A DNA stretch of 43,913 nucleotides, from assembly GCA_003427395.1 (NCBI GenBank), contig BFEA01000454.1, forward strand, positions 187,546 to 231,458, written 5' to 3'. Shown piece after piece: positions 12,601-25,500 of this stretch. The notes beneath the pieces were generated by a model. It searched no databases, was not told the DNA's origin, and was given only the letters and a program-made list of their open reading frames with translations. A program made the position numbers and the translations under genes. The DNA comes from Chara braunii (taxonomy: Eukaryota; Streptophyta; Charophyceae; Charales; Characeae). The first letter of the stretch is position 1. Each line of letters begins with the position of its first letter.

Positions 12601-15600
12601 TTTTCTGTCTTGTCGAATTGAGCTGGGATGTCGATATTCGGTCGCCTCTCTACATCGAATCAGGCAATGTAGCATATCTTCTGGTTCATTTTCTGAACAC
12701 ACCGCGCATAAATCTGAACTGTAGGGTCATTCTTGCTTCTTCTGATGTGTAGCCACTGGTTAACCGGTAGAGCTACGTATGAGATGAGCCATTGGAGGCT
12801 TCTGATTTTGANNNNNNNNNNNNNNNNNNNNNNNNNNNNNNNNNNNNNNNNNNNNNNNNNNNNNNNNNNNNNNNNNNNNNNNNNNNNNNNNNNNNNNNNN
12901 NNNNNNNNNNNNNNNNNNNNNNNNNNNNNNNNNNNNNNNNNNNNNNNNNNNNNNNNNNNNNNNNNNNNNNNNNNNNNNNNNNNNNNNNNNNNNNNNNNNN
13001 NNNNNNNNNNNNNNNNNNNNNNNNNNNNNNNNNNNNNNNNNNNNNNNNNNNNNNNNNNNNNNNNNNNNNNNNNNNNNNNNNNNNNNNNNNNNNNNNNNNN
13101 NNNNNNNNNNNNNNNNNNNNNNNNNNNNNNNNNNNNNNNNNNNNNNNNNNNNNNNNNNNNNNNNNNNNNNNNNNNNNNNNNNNNNNNNNNNNNNNNNNNN
13201 NNNNNNNNNNNNNNNNNNNNNNNNNNNNNNNNNNNNNNNNNNNNNNNNNNNNNNNNNNNNNNNNNNNNNNNNNNNNNNNNNNNNNNNNNNNNNNNNNNNN
13301 NNNNNNNNNNNNNNNNNNNNNNNNNNNNNNNNNNNNNNNNNNNNNNNNNNNNNNNNNNNNNNNNNNNNNNNNNNNNNNNNNNNNNNNNNNNNNNNNNNNN
13401 NNNNNNNNNNNNNNNNNNNNNNNNNNNNNNNNNNNNNNNNNNNNNNNNNNNNNNNNNNNNNNNNNNNNNNNNNNNNNNNNNNNNNNNNNNNNNNNNNNNN
13501 NNNNNNNNNNNNNNNNNNNNNNNNNNNNNNNNNNNNNNNNNNNNNNNNNNNNNNNNNNNNNNNNNNNNNNNNNNNNNNNNNNNNNNNNNNNNNNNNNNNN
13601 NNNNNNNNNNNNNNNNNNNNNNNNNNNNNNNNNNNNNNNNNNNNNNNNNNNNNNNNNNNNNNNNNNNNNNNNNNNNNNNNNNNNNNNNNNNNNNNNNNNN
13701 NNNNNNATCCGACCTTTGCTGTTTACAGGAGAATTGATAGGCCCTTGTGGGGGTTAAATCCTGCACCCTCACTCCCCATTCACCCGATTTCCGAGTTGAG
13801 CTTTCGCTCAACAACTCTTTCCAGCCTTCTGGGATGCAGTTGATAATGGATTGTAGATTCTTGTCTCGTTGGTGACATCCTTCGAGCTGGGAGGCGAGTT
13901 CCTGTTCTGTCACCCAATCCTTTTTCTCCTCGTTCCATAGATGGCTCACCTTCCAAACTCCATGTTTGATCCATGAAAGCCATTTCCTTTCTCTAGGCTT
14001 AAGGGATAGTTGGTGATCACTTTCATCCCTTACCCACGGATTACCAAACAGGGGTTGCCTCAGTACCTCTTCCTTGGATTTGGGTTTACCCACTTTCCTT
14101 GGCATGACTTCCCGCCATATCCGCAGCAACGCAGTCCAATATGGTGTAGGGGGTCTGGCTTCATTTGGATCGGTTCCTCGTCGTTGATTTTTGCACCCTG
14201 TGCTTGGACTCCATTCCTTGGTCATTACCCAGAACAGGCCGGGCATATTTGTTGGTGTGGCTGTAGGTGCTAAGCCCTTGATGCTATCCAAGGCCAGTTT
14301 ATTCCATGCCGTACCAGTTTTAGTTAGTAGTTTGACTATCCATTTAACTTGTAAGGCTTTGGATTCCTGTTTAGGGTCTATGATACCAAGACCTCCCTCG
14401 GCTGGTTTCCTTGTGATGTAATGCCATGCTATCTTTGGTATGCAATTCTCTTTGTTGGGGTCACCCGACCACAAGTATGCTCTTGCTTTACGGTTAAGTT
14501 CCTTAATTGTATGGTCCGGAACTGTCCAGGTTGACGCTATGTACCACATCATTGAAAAAATAGATGCGTTGATGGCTCAGCAATGATGTGAATGTATTAC
14601 CCCATCTACCCAGTTTGTTAATTTGTTTGGCTAGGATATTTTGGGCCATTTGAGGGGCGAAGACATCCTTTGTTAGCAAGATGCCTAGATATTGCGTAGG
14701 TGTCTCAGGTGTCTCCCATGTCATGTCTGCCTCAGGGCCTTGACGTTGGGGAATCTCCTCCTCCGATAGCCACCAGCCGATTGTTTTCTTCCGATTAATC
14801 TTCATTTTTCATGCCAGTGTGAATGCTTCCATTGCTCTTACAAACGCGCTGAATGACGAGTCTCAAGCTCTTATAAGGACCATGAGATCGTCTGCAAACA
14901 TAATTACTGTCGGGAAGTGTAGGTGATGGGTTGTTCCTACAATGACCTCTGGTAGTCTATTTGTAGAGGGGTCTTTACATAGGAATGAGGTTATTGCTTC
15001 CATGAGGAAGAGAAAGATTGGGGGTGCCAGAGGGTCCCCTTGGCGCACTGACCGAGAGATTGGATTGCAGTCGGAAAGCAAGCCATTGACTTGGATGCAC
15101 CCTATGGCGTCATTATTTAGAATGCGCACCCACTTCCTAAAATTCATACCCACTCCCATCTTTTCCATGCTTGCATTGAGAAAAGCCCAGTTGACCTGGT
15201 CATAGGCCTTTTCAAAAAAAAAAAAAAGAATTGTTGTGTTTATCCTTTTTTCTTTAACTTTGTTGGCTACTTTGCCGAGGGTCCATACGTTATCCAGGAT
15301 GTATCTCCCAGGGATGAAACCTGTTTGATCTATGTGAAAGCATTTGTTTGTCAGGTCTAGGATTCGAGAGGCAAGAGCTTTGGCTAGGATCTTATAGGGA
15401 CAAAGTGACCACGGTGCTACTCAGTAGGTTTCCTAGTCCCCCCTTGAGCCAGCTGTCATTGAAGAAGTTTAGCAAATCTCTTCCCAAGAGCGGCCAAAAC
15501 TTCTCCCAGAATTCTTTTGTCAATCCGTTGATTCCTGAGACTTATTGTTGTTCATATTTTGGACCACAAATTGTAGTTCTTCCATGGCGATGGGCTTGTC

Positions 15601-18245
15601 CAGGGCTTCTGCTTGTTCTTGAGATATCGTTTGTTCCAGGTATTGCAGCAGCATTGTCCGTGCCTCTCTGGTGCTGGGCGGCGTGGGCATAGGGGTCTTC
15701 GTTTGGTAGAGCTCTTCGTAGAATACCTTTGCTACGTTCAACATTCCTTTGCTGTCTCGGTTTAAGTTGGATTTAAGAGGGTTTTCAGGCCTTCTATCGC
15801 GTTGGAACTTGATTGTGCGTTGATTCTTGCGAAGAAGTGTTTTGACATTGACTCACTTAGCTGATATTCGTTCATTCTGGCTCTTATTTGTAGTCCCTTC
15901 TCCACATAGTGAGTTCTTCTCTTGCCTTTTCGAAAATATCGCTATAGAGTACCGAGGAGGGGTTATCGACCAGATTTGTCTCTGCGATCTTCAGGGCTGC
16001 CTCCAACGTTTGCTTCCTTTGTTTCCTGCCGACCGCTAATTTCCTTGAGATTCTAGCTACCATCTGTGATAATGTGGAGTAGCTTTCCTGAAACCATTCC
16101 CATCGATCCTGTATGGGTAAGTAGGTGCCCTTCAAATTCTGCCAACAATCTTGAACTCCAATCTGAAAATTTCAGCTCAGTAGGATGGAAGTTGGACCCT
16201 TTTTTGACATATTGTTCGAAGCGGATTATTAGTTCGATGGGTTTGTGGTCCAGACCTGGGTACGGTGCGAGGGCCAGGATCTTGGTACTTTTAGCTGTCC
16301 CCATTAGTGTCCCTAGGTATTTTTGACCGATGTGAAGGCTCTTGCCCCCCGATGCAAAGTCCGGTTCAACTATATTGTAGTCCATCATCAGCTTTTTAAT
16401 GGGCACCGCCTCCTGTATAAGCTGACCAGCCAAGGACCTAGATATATGATCCGTGGTGGGGTCTATAGTTGCATTCCAATCCCCGGCCAAATTACAGGGC
16501 GATAAAGGGGGAATCAGATGACCAATGCTTGTTATAAAAGCTGATCTTTCTGAAGAGCTGTTTGGTGAGTAGACATTGATTACTTTGAACTCTTCGTCCT
16601 TCCACTTCACATCCATAAGGCACCATCTGCCTTCTACGGTGTCCGCCTCTTTGCCCACTATCGATCCTGCCGTGTTTGGGCGGGATGATTTGGGTACCAG
16701 GATGGCTGTACCTTTTGTACTTGACGTATTGTCTGAGGACCATATTTCATCTTTCATTCCTCCCAGTTTCCTTGATAAGAGTTTTCAAATTCTGTTGTGT
16801 TCTGCTGAGAAGGTGAGGTGAGTTTCTTGTAGCAGTATGATATCTGCCAGTTTATTTCTGTGAACGGTAAGGCCTTTGGTTATATCATGCACTTTTTCTT
16901 CTTTGTCGATGATATTTGCGAGCCCATTATTGTTCCAGCTCCTAATGACTATCCCTTGTGTCTTCCAGTCCAGCCGGTCTTCCTTTGCGTTTGCCCCCTT
17001 TCTAAAAATCTCCATCATTGGGGCTATGGGGAAGAGGCAGGGGTACTATCATCTATCGGGCACAAAACTTCTAATTATCAGTCAAAGGTCACATGTTCAA
17101 GCTTATGCAAAACCAAGCATACCTTCCATCTCTCTGTTGTAACAAGTCAACGGGTGTTTGCTGCTTCATCTCCCTCTCTTACTCCTGGTGTTTGCACATT
17201 TTGCTTACCTTGTTTGGAACAAAAACTCTTCCCATGTTCAGAGTTTTAAGACTGATTTTCAATTTGTGTTTATCAAATAGTGTCAGGGCAGTGTTGGTGT
17301 CATTTCTATTGCCATGCAGAAGTATCACTTTCTCAGTTGTAGTGGCCGTCTGCTTTATGTAGTTGACGCCTGCCTCCTTGCTGTGGTGGTTTATGAAGCT
17401 TCCACATGAACACAGTTGGTTGCCTTCTCCTGTGCAGTGGCTGCACGCCAAATTAGAGGCTGTGTGTGGCAGTGGCCCAAGGCAGTTGCCGTTGGTGTCG
17501 GGATTTTTCACCTGCATCCACGTGGTGCAGGCCTTTAACAAAAATAAAAGAAAAAGCATTCTTTTAAAAGCAGTTCATGTTGACCCTTCTCATCTTATTA
17601 CAGACTCTGCAACATTAGAGATCCGAGCATACGTCTTTGGGAATAAGTGTGGAAATTATGTGATGGCACTGATGGGGTTTATCTGAGGCACCGCAGGGAG
17701 TAGATGTTTGAACATACACTCATTCAGACAATGATCCGTTTCCTTTTGTTTGTTGGCTACCGGGGTTCGTTACTGTTCACCATCGGGGATGTCATGCATA
17801 TGCACGATGAAGGTAGAAAAAGCTTTGGAAAAGATAGGGAGGTCGGTGGTCCCATCAGCATGATGACATGTCTGCTTCTGCCTGCAAGAAGGCTGCTTGA
17901 GTGTCGGTGTCATGAATTCGTCGTAGGACCTTTGCTGTCGGATTTGCAGAACAATTGTGAAAATTCAAATTACTCACGTTTGGTGAACTGTGAAGGGACG
18001 AGGGTCAGTGAAGAAGGTATCGTTAGGCAGATTCAACGAGGCTACCGGCAGTCCTGAATGATCATCGTGTTTGTAGTGGACAAACGCTGATTTCCAAGTG
18101 TACTGGGTTTCACAAGCACTGCTAACCGTTTTTCGTCACACCGGATGCGAACTCGGATCATGATCTGCACCAGATATGGACCTTGGTCTGGATAGCATCC
18201 AGTTGTCCAGATCCTTTCCAGACAAGTAGGTTGCCCCAAACATTA

Positions 18246-18333
<88 letters not shown>

Positions 18334-18334
18334 N

Positions 18335-18430
<96 letters not shown>

Positions 18431-21400
18431 ACCTTCCTTTTTTCCTTTCTTCTCTTCCTTTCCTTTCGTTTTCACAAAGTCAACGGCCTTGACCTATGAT
18501 GATTGAACTGACCGGCCCTAGGTAATTCAGAATTGTAGTATTTTAACTTTTTAATCATTTTACTCATCTGCTTCTAGTGGAGTCCGAACTCAGGTCTTTA
18601 TTTCAACAGTTCGGGGCGTTGGTACCAAACATTGCTCTTTGCCTCCTCCATTCCCTCGAATTCGTTCACGGATTTCAAAATGACCCTTAGTCAAAACTTC
18701 AAAAGTTGTTTGTATTGCTATGATGCACAATACATATAGTTTTTTCCAGTTTCTTTTTTGGTTATTTTTTTCTAGAATAATCAACATTTTGGAAAACGTA
18801 TTTTTCGTTAATCCATGCAGAGCATTGGGACAATGGCATCCCAATGCTGGCATCCGGACATTGGTATCCAGACACTGGTATGCAGTTTGCATGCCTGTCC
18901 AGATGTCTGGATCCTAATTATGGTCCTAGCTCTGGCCAAACATTCGGAGCTTTCGTGGAGACCGTGGAGTGTCATTCATTCACTGAGAGAACAAATTAAT
19001 ATTTAATATTCATCCATTTTGGACCTTGTCTTGGGGAGTGACCAATCTTCTCTTCCTTATTACACTTTGGTGTGTCTACTATGACACCCATGGCCCGTCT
19101 GTATTTTTTCGTTTTTTTTGGGGGGGGAGGGGGGGGGAAGGTTTAATATCAAAAACAGTACCTTATGGTTCTGGCTCCTTGTCCATTCTGGGGAGCGTTA
19201 GTCTGCTTCTTATTCCACCGGCCCATCTATGCAATTTTATTAATTTGTGTATTTATTTTTTTTGCTGATTTCAATCTGATCCGTCTTTTGTCACTTATCT
19301 GACATTGTCTTTGTTTGTGGTCATCTGGTTTGGGTTCAGGCTGTTGCTGTCTAACAATCTCTCTGGGGAGATACCAGAAGCTCTTGGGTTGGTGGGATCA
19401 ACGCTTACAATCTTGTATGAATTTCTGATTTGCCTTTTGCCCCTCGGAGCCCCTGATTCTTCAGAAACATTTCTAACAGTTTTTCATTGTGCATTGCTTT
19501 TGCGATGGTCCTTTGGGAACATTTCGCCGGCGGTTCAAGAGTCAGTACCTAATACTATGTATTTAAGAGTCGATATTTAAATACATTACTGTTTATTTCA
19601 TATATTTTGACCAGACCTCGTAATTGCTGCTGAGCAATCCGCAAACCTGTCAGACAGTCAGAGTCCGTAAGGTGCATGACCTTGTGAGAGTCGGCATTTA
19701 TTTCACGTTTCTGAGTCTGGATACGATACCTTTTCCTTGTGAAAAGTTGCTCAGTAAGGTCTGTCTTTAGGAAGGTCTTGTTCAGCCGGCCAAACTCTGG
19801 AAACCTGCATGTTGCCAATTGGATCTCTCCTCGGGAACCTCTTTTTCTGGGCTTCTTGGAAGGTTGGGCTCTCGTCTTGCGTTTGTTATGATGATGATGA
19901 TGATGATGATGATGATGGCTTTCTTCCTCCTTTCTGTCAAAGCTCAGTGGGTTGGGAAGGCGTTGGATTGGATGTGTTATTGTGCAGGGAGTGTTTGAAG
20001 TAGTCTTGTTTTTAGTTGACACCAACAGAAGTCATTCATTGTTTGTTCAGATGCAGTAGGAACCGCCTGCACGATACAGAGAAGAATAGCATGGCCCCTG
20101 TGCGCAAGGATGACACCCATAAATGGAGACATGGTCCGGAAAAAAAAAAGGAACCACCTGCCCGATGTTCACGACTTGTGAATGACATGAACCAGGAATT
20201 GGGTTGAGGATACCTGAGCATGTGATTGGAAAACAAGGAGAATAGAAGGGAAGACTGTTCCATAGACCAGAGCAACCAGCATGATACCTACTAGTGGGGG
20301 ATGGGCATATCACCCCCGTCCTAGTAGGGTGAAGCTGGATTATATAATTGAAAAAAAAAAAAAAAAAAACTGTTCTACTGCTGGAAGTAAGCCATGGCCA
20401 AGCTAAGCTTGGAGTGTTCCGCAACCAGAATAGGAATGGCTTGCACAACAGCGTACCATGTAGGGAGTAGGTTCAAGAACCGGGAGTGTTGTGTGGTAAA
20501 AAAGGAAAACAACTGGGAAAAAGAAGTGGAGGCCCGCCCTCGGTTCGTGTGTTTTGCTTAACTTATGCAGAAAGTGTGTCAACTCGGAGAACCATTGGGA
20601 ACGGTGTTGATGATAGCTGGTAAGCTGATTACCTCATTGCTGGCTAAATGGTTGGCATCTGGAACTGTTAGGGCCCAGCTTAAACCCCCGCTGGCTCCTG
20701 AAAAGTTGGGCCAGCCCCTGCGGAATGCAAAAAAACAACTGTGGCCATTGGATCATCAGTCCAATGAACCAATTGAAAAAGGGGCACAGCTCCTGTTTAT
20801 CAGGACAATGGTAAAAGGTAGTGGTGTTTCAAGAGTTCAAATACTTTCCCAAAATGTATGTGGTTAGTACGTCTTTGAAAGAAAGAAAGAAAGAAGGCCT
20901 CATGATATGGCAGAAGTTGAAGGGTTCAAAGCATTTCCCACATTGTTTGCTGTTAGTAATTCTTCAAAAGAAAGAAGGCCACATGATGCAGCAGAGGGCA
21001 CTTTGCTTTTTCTCTCCCACCTGCTTACGTGTCTTGTTGAATCTCCTCAGTCCCTCTTTTCCATCCCTTCCTTTTCCTCCTCCATCTCTTCCTCTCCCTC
21101 TCTCCCTCCCTTCATTTCTCCCTCGTCCCTCCTCCTTCCACCCTTACTCGAAAGGCTCCAATGAGCCCCTTCCCTCCCTCCCTCCCTCCCTCCCTTCCTC
21201 CCACCCTCCCTCCATCTTCCCTCCCCCTGTCCTCCCCTCTCTCCTCCATATCTCGGTCTTCACTCCTTCCCTCACTCCCCTCCCTCTATCCCTCTAAGGG
21301 AGGTGTATTTGGCACAGTCTAGAGGGGCACTAACCTGGAGTGTGGTGTCTGGGGTGTTTTGAACATGGTCCTGAACAAAGTGGTGTCAAAAGCCTGGAGG

Positions 21401-22430
21401 CTAACTCTGGTTTCTGAATGGGGCTTCTTGACAGGAGTGTCCTGGAATGCCTTTGAGGTGCAGATTCGTTTTTCCTTTTGACTAGGAGGTCCCTCAGATG
21501 TAAGAGCAGTTTAGAAAATGGCGGCAGAATCTTCATTGCTGCCTCCCTGTAAGAAGCCATTTGTCCACCCTTAGTGAAATGTCACCTCTGGAGACAGGAG
21601 CTTGATGTGAACACTGGCGACATGACGTAAAGAATGTGTTGACCCCAATTGATTCAATCCACACAGGTGACCTCAAGGATCAACCTAGGAGACCCCTTTG
21701 GGATTGTCGGAGGAGTACAGAGAGGCTTCACAACATCCGCTAGCCATTCCACGGAGAAATATTATTGTTCTGTGAACGCTAGCCAGTTCCATTATTGCTG
21801 TGGTTGTGTGGGCATGTGGGACTCGATGACACTTGGACATGTAACATGTACATCTTACCTATATTGAATATCTCAGTTCTTGTTTCTATGTTGTACTGGT
21901 TGCTTTTGCATGAAGTGAACTCTCTCAGGGATATCTTTAGTGTGGTGCAATGACACTTGGACCATGAACTGAATTTGCTTTCTGTTAATGTGCAGGCAAA
22001 TACAATATAATAACTTTTTTGGGCGTATCCCCAGTGGCTTGCGCAGCGTACCTAACCTTAGGTGAGGCTTCTTGGCTTTCTATACTCACAGACAGGATGG
22101 CATGTGCTCCCCACAACCTGTGTTTCCCTTGCAAGGTGGTTGACCTGCGCTGCTGTATATCCTGTGGTTGTGTCCAAATGGATCCTCTTTGATGCTGTTG
22201 TGCCATTTCTGCACAGGTGCCATTTGTCTAGTTCTATTCCTCACAAAAAAATAGCTCTTGTTCTACTGCAGCATTGCACTCACTCTAGCTATAGCACCTT
22301 GAGATGGCCACATGCTTGCCATGGCAAAGCCGCTGCAGGGCCCCCTAAATAGTGCTCTCGATGACTGTTCTTGCAGAATGACGTATCTTTTCAGCACTCT
22401 TCTGACTGAAAATCCTGAAACGGGAAAAGG

Positions 22431-22473
<43 letters not shown>

Positions 22474-22489
22474 AAAAAAATTGGATTTT

Positions 22490-22558
<69 letters not shown>

Positions 22559-25500
22559 GGGACAAAAGCTCGAATCTATTCGTGGGGAAACGGGAAAAGG
22601 CTGATACCTAAGCCTTGTTGTGTTTCTCTATGCATTCTTTCCATGAGAATGAACCACGCACAGTGAACGCATTGTCCACAGATATCTGCTCCTTTGGTGC
22701 AAAATTTGTGGGTTTAGTTATTACTGTATAGTAATATGACAAGAAACTTCATCGATCGACCGAGCCAGGACCAACCAACAGCCAAAAAAAAAAAAAAACA
22801 AGGTATCAAATGGCTGTCAGTGGTCTGCTTAGTCCCAGCTGCTAAGGATGCCAACCTGCCATCTGACCTCTCTGCACCCCAAGCGTAAATTTCCAGGCCT
22901 GAATTCAAGTCTCGGAAACCGAAACACAGCAATGCAGAGGTCAAGCCATCAGCCATAGTGAAAGATCAGGACCAGACGATAAAACCTGCAGAGATAGTCG
23001 AAAGTTTCCAATTTAGGAAGGGCGGTTATTGTTGGAATGCCGCAAAGAACAACAGTCCAACCGCGATAGGCAGAAAAACAGACGTCAAGCACCATGGCCA
23101 GGCAAATAGAAGTCAAGTCTCTTGCTGGTCGTTAACCATTCGAAGGAAATCCACAGCTCAAAAGTCAGAGCAGATGTGTACAACTCTTTGGGACAATCTG
23201 TTTCGGTCGCCCATAAAATTTAAGAAAGCCACGGTCTTGTGAGTTAAAAAAAAAAAAACAGCATGTCAACTATGTGACAATGTTGTTGAGTAGCTGGTCT
23301 GTCTTGAGATGGAGGGATACGAAGGAGAAGTGACGGGATGGGTCGGGCCCAGAAGATGCGATCTCAGCACTGACGAATGTCTGACTGAAGGACAAGTATA
23401 TGACTGAAGGTGCGGTTCCGGTTGTTGGATGATATTTTTGAACTCCGTGTGGCTGGTGACAGACTTGTTCTGCTATTGCTGCTACCGAATTCTCCTCCTC
23501 TTCTGAGCAGTACCAGCCCCTGTTCAGTCCGTTGCCTCTGCCTACCTCTATCTGCCTACAATTAGCCTTTAACTTCTAAGGTGCCCTGCATCTATTAAAA
23601 TGAGCCCCACCGCTCCTGAACTATCGTCTTCCCCCACACATAATGCATATGTGCTGTATTCGAGTTTTGGAGAAATTCCAAAATCCGAATAGAACGCATA
23701 ATTGCTGTATTCGAAAATACGGGCTGTTGGAATAAAACACATATGCATTGTATTCGAATAGAAAGTGCCCTATGCGTTGTATTCGTTTGCAATGCGTATG
23801 CATTGTATTCATATACAACGCATGTGCGTTATGTCTGGGGAAGACGGTTAGGATGGCAACCATTGCAAATGAACTGCAGCACTCACAAACGGCAAGGCGC
23901 TATTGGACACCGTTTATCTCTTCTACCCAAAGCTTGCCTGCACACTTCTTTCAAGTATGTCCTTTCTTATCGAATCTCCTCCGGAATGTATGATCAACCC
24001 TTTTTTGGAGGGCTTAGATGGATATTCTTGTCCCAGTCTTCCCCCTGAATCTCCACCTCCATGGCATGATTGCTGTTTAGGCAACACCTGTGCTAGAGGA
24101 TTATACAAAAGAGATGGGCCCCTTTCAAGAAATCACATTTCATGTCAATACTAGGGAGCTGAAAGTTTGAAATTTGGACAGAGGTCAAGACGACTGATGT
24201 GAAGTGGCAGCAAACCCCGTCAATTTTGGTATGTTAACTCACATGCCACACTGGCTTGTAATGCAGGTACGACAATGATTTGGTGTGCGGCAAGAGTGGG
24301 GATCCAGCTTGCTCATTGTACCCGTTGGCTGGGGATCGTGATTCTCCTCAATCAGGGAACGGAGCTACACCACCCTCTTCCTCTCCTTCCTCCAGAACCC
24401 CAAATACCATCCCTGCATCAGGCAACTGCGAGAGCTTTTCAACATCCTCTTCATCACATGCTAGTGGCTCTGAGCTCTCCCCATATCCCACTTCCAACGC
24501 CTCGAACGTTACTCCTCTGTCACAGTCCAGTCACTCATCTGGTCCTCCACCTTGTCACTCTTCTTCCCCGGACGAGCTACCATCGCCGCATGACGTGAAT
24601 ATGTCCTCGGCGATGTCTTCTGCCACTCCTCCAGTGGATCCGTCGATATCAAGTGGCTCGTCTGGTGCTTCCTCCCCAACGGCATCAATCTCTCAACCTC
24701 TCCCTGTTGCTGTACCCTCAATGTTTCCATCCCTCGCAACTCCATCCCTTGAGTGGAATTCGTCAGATGCTTATGCATCAGCCTCTCATCCAGACTACAG
24801 TGAGACACCGATGCTTCTACCACCATCAAGCTCCTCGCCATCAAGCGACCCACCATCGAGCTATCCGCCACCCTGTGCCAATGAGGGGTTGTGGACCTGT
24901 GGATGTGTCGGTGGGATTATTGGAAAACAGCGATGCGTGATTGGAGAGGAGGATGAAGTTTGCAGCTGCCGCTCTAGTAAGTGGACTCAACTTACATCAA
25001 GCTGAAGCATGTGACCTCCAGGTGCCCTGTCTGTACGTTGCAACGTGAAAGGTTTTCGAAAAAAAGAACCATGCGGGCACTACTGGAAATTGACAACACC
25101 CCCTTCACTGTACAAACTGCTAATGTTAATGAAGTCCTCATCTGAGCCATTGGTGGGCCCGCTGAGCTGGTTGATGGTTTGGATTTTTTGCAGCCGATCA
25201 GAACTGCTTATGATTGGCTGCCAATCCCAATCACCGATGACCATGCTGAAAACTGATGGCTGTTTGATTGGCAAGTGTCAAATGCATAAGGAAAAGCTGA
25301 GGCAAGATGCAGTAAATTGCATGGCGGTTACTGTGAAATTCATATGTGTGCTCTGATGCTTTATGTTGTTATTCGTTTCTTTTTCTCGTAAATAGCACCA
25401 GCTGATTGGCTGATTGTCTAGTTCTCAAGTGCAATGCTGCGGTGTGCGGGTGATTGCGTGGAAGGACATTGGCCACATCTACCTAGAATTGAGATCTTGG

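Larger units (their letters stand above)
12296..17030 (-). mobile_element. Degenerate LINE (endonuclease / reverse transcriptase / zinc finger)
   Basis: Poly-A at 12296-12318 (T on plus), 3' UTR to 12660, then in minus order from the right: endonuclease (17018 to ~16100), linker, reverse transcriptase (~15745-14550), C-terminal region and zinc-finger-type segment (14552-12660, broken by a gap). Reading frames change several times and stops are present, so it is dead. There is no ORF1 upstream of 17018, so it is probably 5'-truncated near the ORF2 start. Confidence 0.9.
9391..19339 (+). other. 9.9-kb intron between LRR d and LRR e
   Basis: Holds a degraded SINE head (9795-9855), a LINE 3' fragment (10028-10245), a pyrimidine-rich block (10267-10660), unclassified low-copy sequence (10720-12290), a long minus-strand LINE (about 12296-17030), a long (CT)n tract and a further SINE. 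I saw nothing recognisable at 17030-18240 or 18640-19130. Confidence 0.82.
19415..21995 (+). other. Intron between LRR e and LRR f
   Basis: A 2,581-nt phase-2 intron with a GAT microsatellite (19887-19917), a U6 retropseudogene (20058-20161), an A run at 20351-20370, a diverged tandem duplication (20831-20996) and a pyrimidine-rich block (21020-21290). Nothing recognised at 21300-21990. Confidence 0.85.
22062..24266 (+). other. Intron between LRR f and the linker exon
   Basis: A 2,205-nt phase-2 intron with a poly-A retroposon (22417-22602) and a MITE-like inverted-repeat element (23624-23848). The stretch 22610-23620 has nothing I recognise. Confidence 0.85.

Noticed and set aside
17179-17559. 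Minus-strand frame with several cysteines (ACSHCTGEGNQLCSCG) as LINE ORF1 zinc knuckle
   Set aside because: Spacing does not fit a CCHC knuckle, and it is not adjacent to ORF2 as ORF1 is at 30546-31106.
20565-20867. 100-codon plus-strand open frame starting MQKVCQLGEP
   Set aside because: No recognised domain, sits in an intron, no splice or promoter context; probably chance.
24509-24871. Minus-strand 120-codon open frame
   Set aside because: Shadow of the Ser/Pro-rich coding exon on the plus strand.
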